DNA from: Rhodovulum sp. P5
Lineage (GTDB): Bacteria > Pseudomonadota > Alphaproteobacteria > Rhodobacterales > Rhodobacteraceae
Direction: 5' to 3'
Length of the DNA stretch: 64,000 nt
Assembly (NCBI RefSeq): GCF_002079305.1
Contig: NZ_CP015039.1
Coordinates: forward strand, 744,001-808,000
Positions 1-10,316 of the stretch are shown here, piece by piece; the stretch's first letter is position 1, and the number at the start of each line of letters is the position of its first letter. The notes under the pieces were generated by a model. It worked only from the letters and a program-made list of their open reading frames with translations, was not told where the DNA came from and searched no databases. A program made the position numbers and the translations under genes.

Positions 1-3000
1 GATATCCGTCGGGGCGTGGTTGATCGCATCGGCCAGCGCGTGGCTGCCATCGTCGAAGACCAGCGTTTCGATGCCGGAGATGAGATCCGTGCCGTCCGGC
101 CCGTCCACCGTGTAGGTCCCGTCGCCATTGTCGGTGATCGTGTAGGCGTCGCGATTGCCCGAGAAGATCGCGGTGTCACTGCCGCCCGCGCCGATCAGGG
201 TGTCATCGCCCGCGCCGCCGGTGAGCGTATCGTCGCCCGCCGCGCCCACAAGGCTGTCCGCGCCCGCCCCGCCGTCGATGTCCCCGCCATCCGCATGGGC
301 GGTGATCGTGTCATCGCCCGTGCCGCCGGTGATCGAGGTCTCCGCCACGCCCGCATCGGTGAAGACCACGCCCCCATCGGCGAGCGCCAGGTCTTCGGCC
401 ACGTCGCCCACGGTGATCGTGAAGGCCTCGTCATAGGTTACGCCTTCGCCGTCGGTCGCGGTGACCGTGACGGTGACGTTCCCGGCCTCGTAGTCCAGGC
501 TGTCCCCGGCCTTCAGCTTCAGCGTGTCGCCCACGACCTCGAACCGGGCATCGTCGACCGACCAGGCGACGCTGTCCCAACTGTCGGGATCGGTGACGGT
601 CAGGGTGCCGACCGTCGCGCCGGCGTCGTTCTCCGTCACGCTGCTGGCCGAGAGCGCGATGTCGGTCGGGGCGTGGTTGAGCGCGTCGGCGAGCGCGTGG
701 CTGCCATCGTCGAAGACGAGCGTCTCGATGCCCGAGACCAGGTCGGTCCCGTCCGGGCCGTCGACGGTATAGGTCCCGTCGCCATTGTCGGTGATCGTGT
801 AGGCGTCGCGATTGCCCGAGAAGATCGCCGTGTCGCTGCCGCCCGCGCCGATCAGGGTGTCATCCCCGGCCCCGCCGGTCAGCGTGTCGTCGCCCGCGGC
901 GCCGATCAGACTGTCCGCCCCGGCCCCGCCCGCGATGTCCCCGCCATCGTCATGGGCGGTGATCGTGTCGGCGCCGGTGCCGCCGGTGATGGAGGTCTCC
1001 GCCACGCCCGCATCGGTGAAGGCGACACCCCCATCGGCGAGCGTCAGGTCTTCGGCGACGTCGCCCACGGTGATCGTGAAGGCCTCGTCATATGTCGCGC
1101 CTTCGCCATCGGTCGCGGTGACCGTGACGGTGACGTTGCCAGCCTCGTAATCGAGGCTGTCCCCGGCCTTCAGCTTCAGCGTGTCGCCCACGACCTCGAA
1201 GCGGGCATCGTCGACCGACCAGGTCACACTGTCCCAGCTGTCGGGATCGGTGACGGTGAGCGTGCCGACCGTGGCGCCCGCGTCGTTCTCGGTCACGCTG
1301 CTGGCCGACAGAGCGATATCCGTCGGGGCGTGGTTGAGCGCGTCCGCCAAGGCGTGGCTGCCATCGTCGAAGACCAGCGTCTCAATGCCGGAGATCAGGT
1401 CGGTGCCGTCCGGCCCGTCGACGGTGTAGGTCCCGTCGCCATTGTCGGTGATGGTGTACTGGTCCCGGTCGCCCGAGAAGATCGCCGTGTCACTGCCGCC
1501 CGCGCCGATCAGCGTATCATCGCCCGACCCGCCGGTCAGCGTATCGTCGCCCGCCGCGCCGATCAGGCTGTCCACGCCCGCGCCGCCCGAAAGGTCCCCA
1601 CCATCGCCATGGGCGGTGATCGTGTCGTCGCCGGTGCCGCCGGTGATGCTCGTCTCCGCCACGCCCGCGTCGGTGAAGCTGACGCCCCCATCGGCGAGCG
1701 TCAGGTCTTCGGCCACATCGCCCACGGTGATCGTGAAGGCCTCGTCATAGGTCGCGCCCTCGCCGTCCGTCGCGGTGACCGTGACGGTGACATTGCCGGC
1801 CTCGTAATCCAGGCTGTCCCCGGCCTTCAGCTTCAGCGTGTCGCCGACGACCTCGAACCGCGCGTCGTCGACCGACCAGGCGACGCTGTCCCAGCTGTCG
1901 GGATCGGTGACGGTCAGGGTGCCGACCGTGGCGCCGGCGTCGTTCTCCGTCACGCTGCTGGCCGAGAGCGCGATATCCGTCGGGGCGTGGTTGAGCGCAT
2001 CGGCGAGCGCATGGCTGCCATCGTCGAAGACCAGCGTTTCGATGCCGGAGATGAGATCCGTGCCGTCCGGCCCGTCCACCGTGTAGGTGCCGTCGCCGTT
2101 GTCGGTGATGGTGTAGGCGTCCCGGTTGCCCGAGAAGATCGCGGTGTCCGTCCCGCCCGCGCCGATCAGCGTATCATCGCCCGACCCGCCCGTCAGCGTG
2201 TCGTCGCCCGCGGCGCCGACCAGGCTGTCCGCCCCGTCGCCGCCCGAAAGGTCCCCGCCATCGCCATGGGCGGTGATCGTGTCGGCGCCGGTGCCCCCGG
2301 TGATGGAGGTCTCCGCCACGCCAGCGTCGGAGAAAGCCACGCCCCCATCGGCGAGCGCGATATCCTCGGCAACATCGCCCACGGTGATCGTGAATGCCTC
2401 GTCATAACTGGCGCCCTCACCATCGGTCGCGGTCACCGTGACGGTGACGTTCCCGGCCTCGTAGTCCAGGCTGTCCCCGGCCTTCAGCTTCAGCGTGTCG
2501 CCCACGACCTCGAAGCGCGCGTCGTCGACCGACCAGCTGACGCTGTCCCAACTGTCGGGATCGGTGACGGTCAGGGTGCCGACCGTGGCACCCGCGTCGT
2601 TCTCGGTCACCGAACTGGCCGAGAGCGCGATATCGGTCGGCGCGTGGTTGAGCGCGTCGGCCAAGGCGTGGCTGCCATCGTCGAAGACCAGCGTCTCGAT
2701 GCCGGAGATGAGATCCGTGCCGTCCGGCCCGTCGACGGTGTAGGTCCCGTCGCCATTGTCGGTGATGGTGTAGGCGTCCCGGTCGCCCGAGAAGATCGCG
2801 GTGTCACTGCCGCCCGCGCCGATCAGCGTGTCGTCCCCGGCCCCGCCGGTGAGGGTGTCGTCGCCCGCGGCCCCCACAAGGCTGTCGGCCCCGGCCCGCC
2901 CGAAAGGTCCCCGCCATCCGCATGGGCCGTGATCGTGTCATCGCCGGTGCCGCCGGTGATGGAGGTCTCCGCCACGCCCGCATCGGTGAAGCTCACCCCG

Positions 3001-6000
3001 CCATCGGCCAGCGCGATATCCTCCGCCACGTCGCCCACGGTGATCGTGAAGGCCTCGTCGTACGTTGCCCCCTCGCCGTCCGTCGCGGTGACCGTGACGG
3101 TGACGTTCCCGGCCTCGTAATCGAGGCTGTCCCCGGCCTTCAGCTTCAGCGTGTCGCCCACGACCTCGAACCGGGCATCGTCGACCGACCAGCTGACGCT
3201 GTCCCAACTGTCGGGATCGGTGACGGTCAGGGTGCCGACCGTCGCGCCCGCGTCGTTCTCGGTGACGCTGCTGGCCGAGAGCGCGATATCCGTCGGCGCG
3301 TGGTTGAGCGCGTCGGCGAGCGCGTGGCTGCCATCGTCGAAGACGAGCGTCTCGATGCCGGAGATGAGATCCGTGCCGTCGGGGCCGTCGACCGTGTAGG
3401 TCCCGTCACCGTTGTCGGTGATGGTGTACTGGTCCCGGTCGCCCGAGAAGATCGCGCTGTCGCTGCCGCCGGCGCCGATCAGCGTGTCATCGCCCGCGCC
3501 GCCGGTCAGGGTATCGTCGCCACCCGCGCCGGTCAGACTGTCCGCCCCGGCCCGCCGTCAAGATCGCCGCCATCGTCATGGGCCGTGATCGTGTCATCGC
3601 CGGTGCCGCCGGTGATGGAGGTCTCCGCCACGCCCGCATCGGTGAAGCTGACGCCCCCATCGGCGAGCGCGATATCCTCGGCGACGTCCCCCACGGTGAT
3701 GGTGAAGGCCTCGTCATAGGTCGCGCCCTCGCCGTCCGTGGCGGTGACCGTGACGGTGACATTGCCAGCCTCGTAATCCAGGCTGTCCCCGGCCTTCAGC
3801 TTCAGCGTGTCGCCGACGACCTCGAAGCGCGCATCGTCGACCGACCAGGCGACGCTGTCCCAACTGTCGGGATCGGTGACGGTGAGCGTGCCGACCGTCG
3901 CGCCGGCGTCGTTCTCGGTCACACTGCTGGCCGAGAGCGCGATATCGGTCGGCGCGTGGTTGAGCGCATCCGCCAAGGCATGGCTGCCATCGTCGAAGAC
4001 CAGCGTCTCGATGCCGGAGATGAGATCCGTGCCGTCCGGCCCGTCGACGGTATAGGTCCCGTCGCCGTTGTCCGTGATGGTGTACTGGTCCCGGTCGCCC
4101 GAGAAGATCGCCGTGTCACTGCCGCCCGCGCCGATCAGGGTGTCGTCCCCGGCCCCGCCGGTCAGCGTGTCATCGCCCGCCGCGCCGATCAGGCTGTCCA
4201 CGCCCGCGCCGCCCGAAAGGTCCCCACCATCGCCATGGGCGGTGATCGTGTCGTCGCCGGTGCCGCCGGTGATCGAGGTCTCCGCCACGCCCGCGTCGGT
4301 GAAGCTGACCCCGCCATCGGCCAGCGCGATATCCTCCGCCACGTCCCCCACGGTGATCGTGAAGGCCTCGTCGTACGTTGCGCCCTCGCCATCGGTCGCG
4401 GTGACCGTGACGGTGACATTGCCGGCCTCGTAATCCAGGCTGTCCCCGGCCTTCAGCTTCAGCGTGTCGCCGACGACCTCGAACCGCGCGTCGTCGACCG
4501 ACCAGGCGACGCTGTCCCAGCTGTCGGGATCGGTGACGGTCAGGGTGCCGACCGTGGCGCCGGCGTCGTTCTCCGTCACGCTGCTGGCCGAGAGCGCGAT
4601 GTCGGTCGGGGCGTGGTTGAGCGCGTCGGCCAAGGCATGGCTGCCATCGTCGAAGACCAGCGTTTCGATCCCGGAGATGAGATCCGTGCCGTCCGGGCCG
4701 TCCACCGTATAGGTCCCGTCGCCGTTGTCGGTGATCGTGTAGGCGTCCCGGTCGCCCGAGAAGATCGCGCTGTCGCTGCCGCCCGCGCCGATCAGGGTGT
4801 CATCCCCGGCCCCGCCGGTCAGCGTGTCGTCGCCCGCCGCCCCGGTCAGGCTGTCCGCCCCGGCGCCGCCCGAAAGGTCCCCGCCATCCGCATGGGCGGT
4901 GATCGTGTCGTCGCCCGTGCCGCCGGTGATCGAGGTCTCCGCCACCCCCGCATCGGTGAAGCTGACGCCCCCATCGGCGAGCGCGATATCCTCGGCGACG
5001 TCCCCCACGGTGATGGTGAAGGCCTCGTCATAGGTCGCGCCCTCGCCGTCCGTGGCGGTGACCGTGACGGTGACATTGCCAGCCTCGTAATCCAGGCTGT
5101 CCCCGGCCTTCAGCTTCAGCGTGTCGCCGACGACCTCGAAGCGCGCATCGTCGACCGACCAGGCGACGCTGTCCCAACTGTCGGGATCGGTGACGGTGAG
5201 CGTGCCGACCGTCGCGCCGGCGTCGTTCTCGGTCACACTGCTGGCCGAGAGCGCGATATCGGTCGGCGCGTGGTTGAGCGCATCCGCCAAGGCATGGCTG
5301 CCATCGTCGAAGACCAGCGTCTCGATGCCGGAGATGAGATCCGTGCCGTCCGGCCCGTCGACGGTATAGGTCCCGTCGCCATTGTCGGTGATCGTGTAGG
5401 CGTCCCTGTTGCCCGAGAAGATCGCACTGTCGGACCCGCCCGCGCCGATCAGCGTGTCGTCCCCGGCCCCGCCGGTCAGGGTATCGTCGCCCGCCGCGCC
5501 GATCAGGCTGTCCACGCCCGCGCCGCCCGAAAGGTCCCCACCATCGCCATGGGCGGTGATCGTGTCGTCGCCGGTGCCGCCGGTGATCGAGGTCTCCGCC
5601 ACGCCCGCGTCGGTGAAGCTGACCCCGCCATCGGCCAGCGCGATATCCTCCGCCACGTCCCCCACGGTGATCGTGAAGGCCTCGTCGTACGTTGCGCCCT
5701 CGCCATCGGTCGCGGTGACCGTGACGGTGACATTGCCGGCCTCGTAATCCAGGCTGTCCCCGGCCTTCAGCTTCAGCGTGTCGCCGACGACCTCGAACCG
5801 CGCGTCGTCGACCGACCAGGCGACGCTGTCCCAGCTGTCGGGATCGGTGACGGTCAGGGTGCCGATGCTGGCTCCGGCATCGTTCTCGGTCACGCTGCTG
5901 GCCGACAGCGCGATGTCGGTCGGGGCGTGGTTGAGCGCGTCCGCCAAGGCATGGCTGCCATCGTCGAAGACCAGCGTCTCGATGCCGGAGATGAGATCCG

Positions 6001-8476
6001 TGCCGTCCGGCCCGTCGACCGTGTAGGTCCCGTCGCCGTTGTCGGTGATCGTGTAGGCGTCGCGATTGCCCGAGAAGATCGCGGTGTCGGACCCGCCCGC
6101 GCCGATCAGCGTGTCGTCCCCGGCCCCGCCGGTCAGGGTATCGTCGCCCGCCGCGCCGATCAGGCTGTCCACGCCCGCGCCGCCCGAAAGGTCCCCACCA
6201 TCGCCATGGGCGGTGATCGTGTCGTCGCCGGTGCCGCCGGTGATCGAGGTCTCCGCCACGCCCGCGTCGGTGAAGCTGACCCCGCCATCGGCCAGCGTGA
6301 TATCCTCGGCCACGTCGCCCACGGTGATCGTGAAGGCCTCGTCATAGGTCGCGCCTTCGCTGTCCGTCGCGGTGACCGTGACGGTGACATTGCCGGCCTC
6401 GTAATCCAGGCTGTCCCCGGCCTTCAGCTTCAGCGTGTCGCCCACGACCTCGAACCGGGCATCGTCGACCGACCAGGCGACGCTGTCCCAGCTGTCGGGG
6501 TCGGTGACGGTCAGGGTGCCGACCGTGGCGCCGGCGTCGTTCTCGGTGACGTTGCTGGCCGAGAGCGCGATGTCGGTCGGGGCGTGGTTGAGCGCGTCGG
6601 CCAAGGCATGGCTGCCATCGTCGAAGACCAGCGTTTCGATGCCGGAGATCAGATCCGTGCCATCCGGCCCGTCGACCGTATAGGTGCCGTCACCATTGTC
6701 GGTGATCGTGTAGGCGTCGCGATTGCCCGAGAAGATCGCGCTGTCGCTGCCGCCCGCGCCGATCAGGGTGTCATCCCCGGCCCCGCCGGTCAGCGTGTCG
6801 TCGCCCGCCGCCCCGGTCAGGCTGTCCGCCCCGTCGCCGCCCGAAAGGTCCCCGCCATCGCCATGGGCGGTGATCGTGTCGGCGCCGGTGCCGCCGGTGA
6901 TGCTTGTCTCCGCCACGCCCGCATCGGTGAAGCTGACCCCGCCATCGGCGAGCGTCAGGTCTTCGGCGACATCCCCCACGGTGATCGTGAAGGCCTCGTC
7001 ATAGGTCGCGCCCTCGCCGTCCGTGGCGGTGACCGTGACGGTGACGTTCCCGGCCTCGTAATCGAGGCTGTCCCCGGCCTTCAGCTTCAGCGTGTCGCCC
7101 ACGACCTCGAACCGGGCATCGTCGACCGACCAGCTGACGCTGTCCCAACTGTCGGGATCGGTGACGGTCAGGGTACCCACCGTGGCGCCCGCGTCGTTCT
7201 CGGTCACCGAACTGGCCGAGAGCGCGATGTCGGTCGGCGCGTGGTTGAGCGCGTCATCGAGGGCGCGTGTCCCGTCACCGAAGTCGAGCCATTCCACATC
7301 CGTGATGATGTCGGTCCCGTCGGGTCCGTCCACCGTATAGGTCCCGTCACCGTTGTCGGTGATGGTGTACTGGTCCCGGTCGCCGGAGAAGATCGCGGTG
7401 TCGCTGCCGCCGGCGCCGATCAGCGTATCATCGCCTGCCCCGCCGGTCAGCGTATCGTCGCCCGCCCCGCCCACGAGGCTGTCGGCCCCGGCGCCGCCAT
7501 CCAGGTCGCCGCCGTCGTCATGGGCGATGATCGTGTCATCCCCGCTGCCCCCGGTGATCGAGTTCTCCGCCACGCCGGTGTCCCGGAAGACCGTGCCGGT
7601 GTCGGACAGGCGCAGATCCTCGGCCATGTCCTCCACCGTGATGGTGAAGGCCTCGTCGTAACTCTCCCCCGCGGCGTCGGTAGCGGTGATCGTCACGGTC
7701 ACGGCGCCGGCCTCGTAGTCGAGGCTTTCGCCGGGTTTCAGCTTCAGGGCATCGCCGACGACCTCGAACCGCGGATCGTCCACCGCCCAGGTGACACTGT
7801 CGAACCTGTCGGGATCGGTGACGGTCAGGGTGCCGACCGTGGCGCCCGCGTCATTCTCGGCCACCGAACTGGCCGACAGCGCGATATCGGTGGGGGCGTG
7901 GTTCAGCGCCTCCTCGGACGGGCGCGCCGTGCCGCCGGGCCCCGCGACCCCGTCGACATCCTGCAGCGGCACCCGATAGGCGAGGCTGCCACCACCGCTG
8001 GTCGATCCGCCCCCGTCGCCGTGGAAAAGCGTCGACAGCAGGCTGTCGCCCGACTCCGCCAGGACGGTCACGGTGTCGGGGAGCGCCGTGCCGCCCGTGA
8101 CGGAAAAGCTTGCCACATCGGTCCAGTCGACCTCGATGACCCGGTCGGGGGCGCCCGCGTCGCCCCCCGCGGCGGGCATCGAGACCAGCTCGAGCGTGGC
8201 GTTGCCGATATCGGGCGCGGCCACCCGCAACGGGCCCGTCGCGTCATCCTCTGCCAGCAGATCGCCCAGCGGCGCAAAGTCGTACCGCACCGTGCCCGAC
8301 AGCGCCGCAAAGGTCGCCGCCTTGCCCGCGGCGATGTCATGCTCGCCGCTGCTGCGCAGATCGACCTTGTGCGACAGCCCCGGAACCGGCTCGCCATCGG
8401 CCTCCATATCCCGCAACAGCGCCCGCCAGCCGGATCGATCGACGATTTCCAGGGGACGCTCGGACTCGTTCTTCAT
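1..8476 (-). CDS. Giant RTX/cadherin-like repeat protein, 3' end outside window, two apparent frameshifts
   Basis: This is a very large, acidic, calcium-binding, probably type I-secreted surface or adhesin-like protein. A unique N-terminal region of about 190 residues is followed by about 12.9 units of 219 residues. Each unit has a cadherin-like part (starting NHAPTDIALSAS, with TVGTLTVTDPD), hemolysin-type glycine/aspartate repeats (GGTGDDTI, GGAGDDTLIGAGGSD) and a spacer ending in IETLVFDDGSHAL. RTX repeats and no Sec signal peptide fit T1SS export; the C-terminal secretion signal would lie beyond position 1. The start MKNESERP was chosen over an upstream ATG with an unlikely Arg-rich leader. 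The frame is continuous from 8476 to about 3552, shifts there and again near 2896, then stays open to the window edge. Without correction the first segment would stop at 3533. The full-length reading is inferred from repeat homology across the breaks. No T1SS genes are visible here. Confidence 0.85.
2895..2897 (-). other. Apparent frameshift in C tract of repeat gene
   Basis: At the GGAGAD turn the plus strand reads CCCCGGCCCGCC. The equivalent site near 915-930 reads CCCCGGCCCCGCC, one C longer. Restoring one C in the 2895-2897 run returns the downstream sequence to the repeat-protein frame. Confidence 0.85.
3551..3553 (-). other. Second apparent frameshift, same repeat position
   Basis: The same short CCC run replaces CCCC exactly one (shortened) unit away from the break at 2895. 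The two deletions do not compensate each other, so the unit between them is in a third frame relative to its neighbours. Confidence 0.85.
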
Positions 8477-8963
8477 GCTCGTTGACCCGCGAAACCGACC
8501 TCCGCGCACAAGGGGATCGAGCCCTCGACAGACGGCGACGTGATGGATTGAGTTGACACAGCCTATCGCCGCTTCCCGGCCGAAATTTGGAAAAACAAGG
8601 GCAATTCAGCCACTTTCCAATCGCCAAACCCCGGGGAAAACCCGGACCAAGGACAGAAGAAAGACCCGGTTTGGAAAAGGGGCGGAAGGCAGGGCCGAGG
8701 GTTCAGAACGTGCATGGCCGCATCTTTTCTGCCATATTTGGCGCCATCCATCGCGATGACGGCCGCCCCGAACCGATGTCGGACCCACATTATGGCGTCG
8801 AAGACCGTCTTGCCCTACGACTGAAGCCAGACGGCCCGATCGGTGAGCGCGGGCAGGAAGACCGAAGCGATGCGCCGCTTGCAACCATCACAGCGGTGGT
8901 CGCATTTCCGACCCGGGCTTTCACCGAAATCCGCGGTCACGGTTGACAGAAAGGTCCGCCAGG
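8477..8963. other. Intergenic region between divergent genes
   Basis: This 487-bp gap separates the divergently transcribed RTX gene and NTF2-like gene, so it must contain both promoters. No convincing protein-coding frame was seen. A TTTGGAAAA word occurs twice (near 8585 and 8670) and a TTGACA is at 8553-8558, but no matched -10 element could be assigned with confidence. Confidence 0.5.
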
Positions 8964-9383
8964 ATGCCAAACGACCCCATCAGCGACGCCAAGACAACGG
9001 TCGAACGCTACCTTGAATTGTCGATGGTCCCCGATCCGGAGGGCGCGGCCCGCCATGTCGCCCCGGATTTCCGCATGATCTTTACCGGGGGGCGGCGGTT
9101 TTCTTCGCCGGCGGACTCCGCCGCGTTCAACGCCAGGCGCTACAAGTGGGTGAAAAAGCGGTTCCTGCGCACCGATGCGGCCATCGACGATGAAACGGGC
9201 GAGGTGCGCGTCTACAATACCGGGTATCTTTACGGCGAATGGCCCGATGGCACGCCGTTCGAGACCAATCGCTATATCGACATCTTCGTGCTGAAAGACG
9301 GGCTGATCCGCGAAACCCAGGTCTGGAACGACAGTGCCGAGATCCTGCTGCACCGCGCCGGTCTGGCAGAGGCGCCCCTATGA
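8964..9383 (+). CDS. NTF2-like / SnoaL-like domain protein
   Basis: This 139-residue protein has the size and layout of the NTF2-like (SnoaL or ketosteroid isomerase-type) cone fold. It has an N-terminal helix (VERYLELSMVPDPEGAARHV), a central strand region with FRMIFTGG, and a C-terminal sheet segment containing NTGYLYGEWPDGTPFETNRYIDIFVLKDG split over strands. Such proteins act as small isomerases or hydrolases or bind small ligands; the reaction cannot be read from sequence. The ATG at 8964 was preferred to an upstream TTG at 8943 because AAAGG lies before it. The stop overlaps the next start in an ATGA junction at 9380, so the two genes are translationally coupled and probably share a pathway. 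Confidence 0.75.
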   Translation: MPNDPISDAKTTVERYLELSMVPDPEGAARHVAPDFRMIFTGGRRFSSPADSAAFNARRYKWVKKRFLRTDAAIDDETGEVRVYNTGYLYGEWPDGTPFETNRYIDIFVLKDGLIRETQVWNDSAEILLHRAGLAEAPL

Positions 9384-10276
9384 CCCTGCCGGGGCACGGG
9401 CGCTACGATTATGTGCCGATCACCCGGCGCCCCGATATCGTCTGGCCCGGCGGCAAAAGGCTTGCGGTCTATGTCGGGCTGAACCTCGAACATTTCGCAT
9501 TCGGTGAGGGGCTTGGCGCCGAACTCGCCCCGGGCGGGCCGCCCCCCGATGTTCTGAACTATGCCTGGCGCGACTATGGAAACCGGGTCGGGGCCTGGCG
9601 CATGCTTGAGATGTTCGACGCGCTTTCGTTCCCGGTGACGGTGCTGGCCAACAGCGCGATGTATGGCTACGCGCCCGAGTTGATGGCCGCATTCCGGGCC
9701 CGGGGGGACGAGGTCGCGGGCCACGGGCGCACCAACTCCGAACGGCAAAGCACGATGTCCGAGGCCGAGGAGCGCGCCATGATCGCCGAGGCCACGGACA
9801 CCATCCGCACCGCGGAAGGTATGGCACCCAAGGGGTGGCTTAGCCCGTGGATCGCCGAAAGCGCCGTTACCCCCGATCTGCTGGCCGAGGCGGGGTACCG
9901 CTATACGCTCAACTGGTGCATGGACGATCAGCCGGTCTGGATGACGACGCGGGCCGGGCCGCTTCTCAGCCTGCCATACCCGCAGGAAGTGAACGACATC
10001 CCCGCCATCGTCGCGCGAAAGGACAGCGCGTCAGACTTCGCCGACATGATCGTCGATACCTTCGACGAGATGCTGGAACAGTCCGCGCAGCAAAGCCTTG
10101 TTATGGGGATCGCGCTTCATCCCTACATCGTCGGGCAACCGTTCCGGCTGCGCCACCTGCGGCGCGCCCTGACCCGGATCGCAAGCGCAAGGGACGGCAT
10201 CTGGCTTGCCCGTGCCGGGGATATCGCCGGCCATTGGATCGAGACGATGCCGGCGGATCGGGGCCAGTCGTCCTGA
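9380..10276 (+). CDS. Polysaccharide deacetylase-fold protein (PuuE/CE4-like)
   Basis: This is a 298-residue NodB/PuuE-type deacetylase-fold protein. The arrangement (PDIVWPGGKRLAVYVGLNLE, then DYGNRVGAWRMLEMFDAL and GDEVAGHGRTNS) resembles the subgroup that includes PuuE-type allantoinase-like and cyclic-imide hydrolases rather than secreted chitin or peptidoglycan deacetylases. No signal peptide is visible, so a cytoplasmic small-molecule substrate is more likely. The usual TFDDG metal motif is replaced by LNLEHF, and the His-box reads GHGRTN instead of HxxxH, so catalytic residues are atypical. The start overlaps the stop of the NTF2-like gene. It ends 40 bp before the convergent tctA. Confidence 0.75.
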   Translation: MTLPGHGRYDYVPITRRPDIVWPGGKRLAVYVGLNLEHFAFGEGLGAELAPGGPPPDVLNYAWRDYGNRVGAWRMLEMFDALSFPVTVLANSAMYGYAPELMAAFRARGDEVAGHGRTNSERQSTMSEAEERAMIAEATDTIRTAEGMAPKGWLSPWIAESAVTPDLLAEAGYRYTLNWCMDDQPVWMTTRAGPLLSLPYPQEVNDIPAIVARKDSASDFADMIVDTFDEMLEQSAQQSLVMGIALHPYIVGQPFRLRHLRRALTRIASARDGIWLARAGDIAGHWIETMPADRGQSS

Positions 10277-10316
10277 CCTTTCGCCGGACGCGGACTGAAC
10301 ATCTAGGCCGATGGCG

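Larger units (their letters stand above)
1..7910 (-). repeat. Tandem 657-bp coding repeats (about 12 units)
   Basis: Equivalent positions recur at 524, 1181, 1838, 2495, 3151, 3807, 4464, 5121, 5778, 6435 and 7092. The period is therefore 657 bp, except for two intervals of 656 bp that coincide with the frame breaks. The unit nearest the N-terminus (about 7260-7905) is the most diverged. The array also has a two-unit order: long stretches starting near 3632 and 4201 recur essentially unchanged 1314 bp further on (near 4946 and 5515), which points to recent unequal crossing-over or gene conversion. Confidence 0.9.

Noticed and set aside
16..3120. Stop-free 1034-codon plus-strand frame
   Set aside because: Same antisense artefact of the tandem repeats; low-complexity Arg/Val/Gly text without a family.
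1..7910. Regular repeats considered as CRISPR or satellite DNA
   Set aside because: The unit is 657 bp, coding throughout and without unique spacers.
3578..8485. Stop-free 1635-codon frame on the plus strand opposite the RTX gene
   Set aside because: It mirrors the minus-strand repeats, has no recognisable domains and no ribosome-binding site; it arises from high GC and repeated codon choice. The minus frame has clear RTX and cadherin-like motifs.
8587..8946. 119-codon frame between the RTX and NTF2-like genes
   Set aside because: No recognisable motif, poor ribosome-binding site, and overlapping frames on both strands of similar length suggest GC-driven chance.
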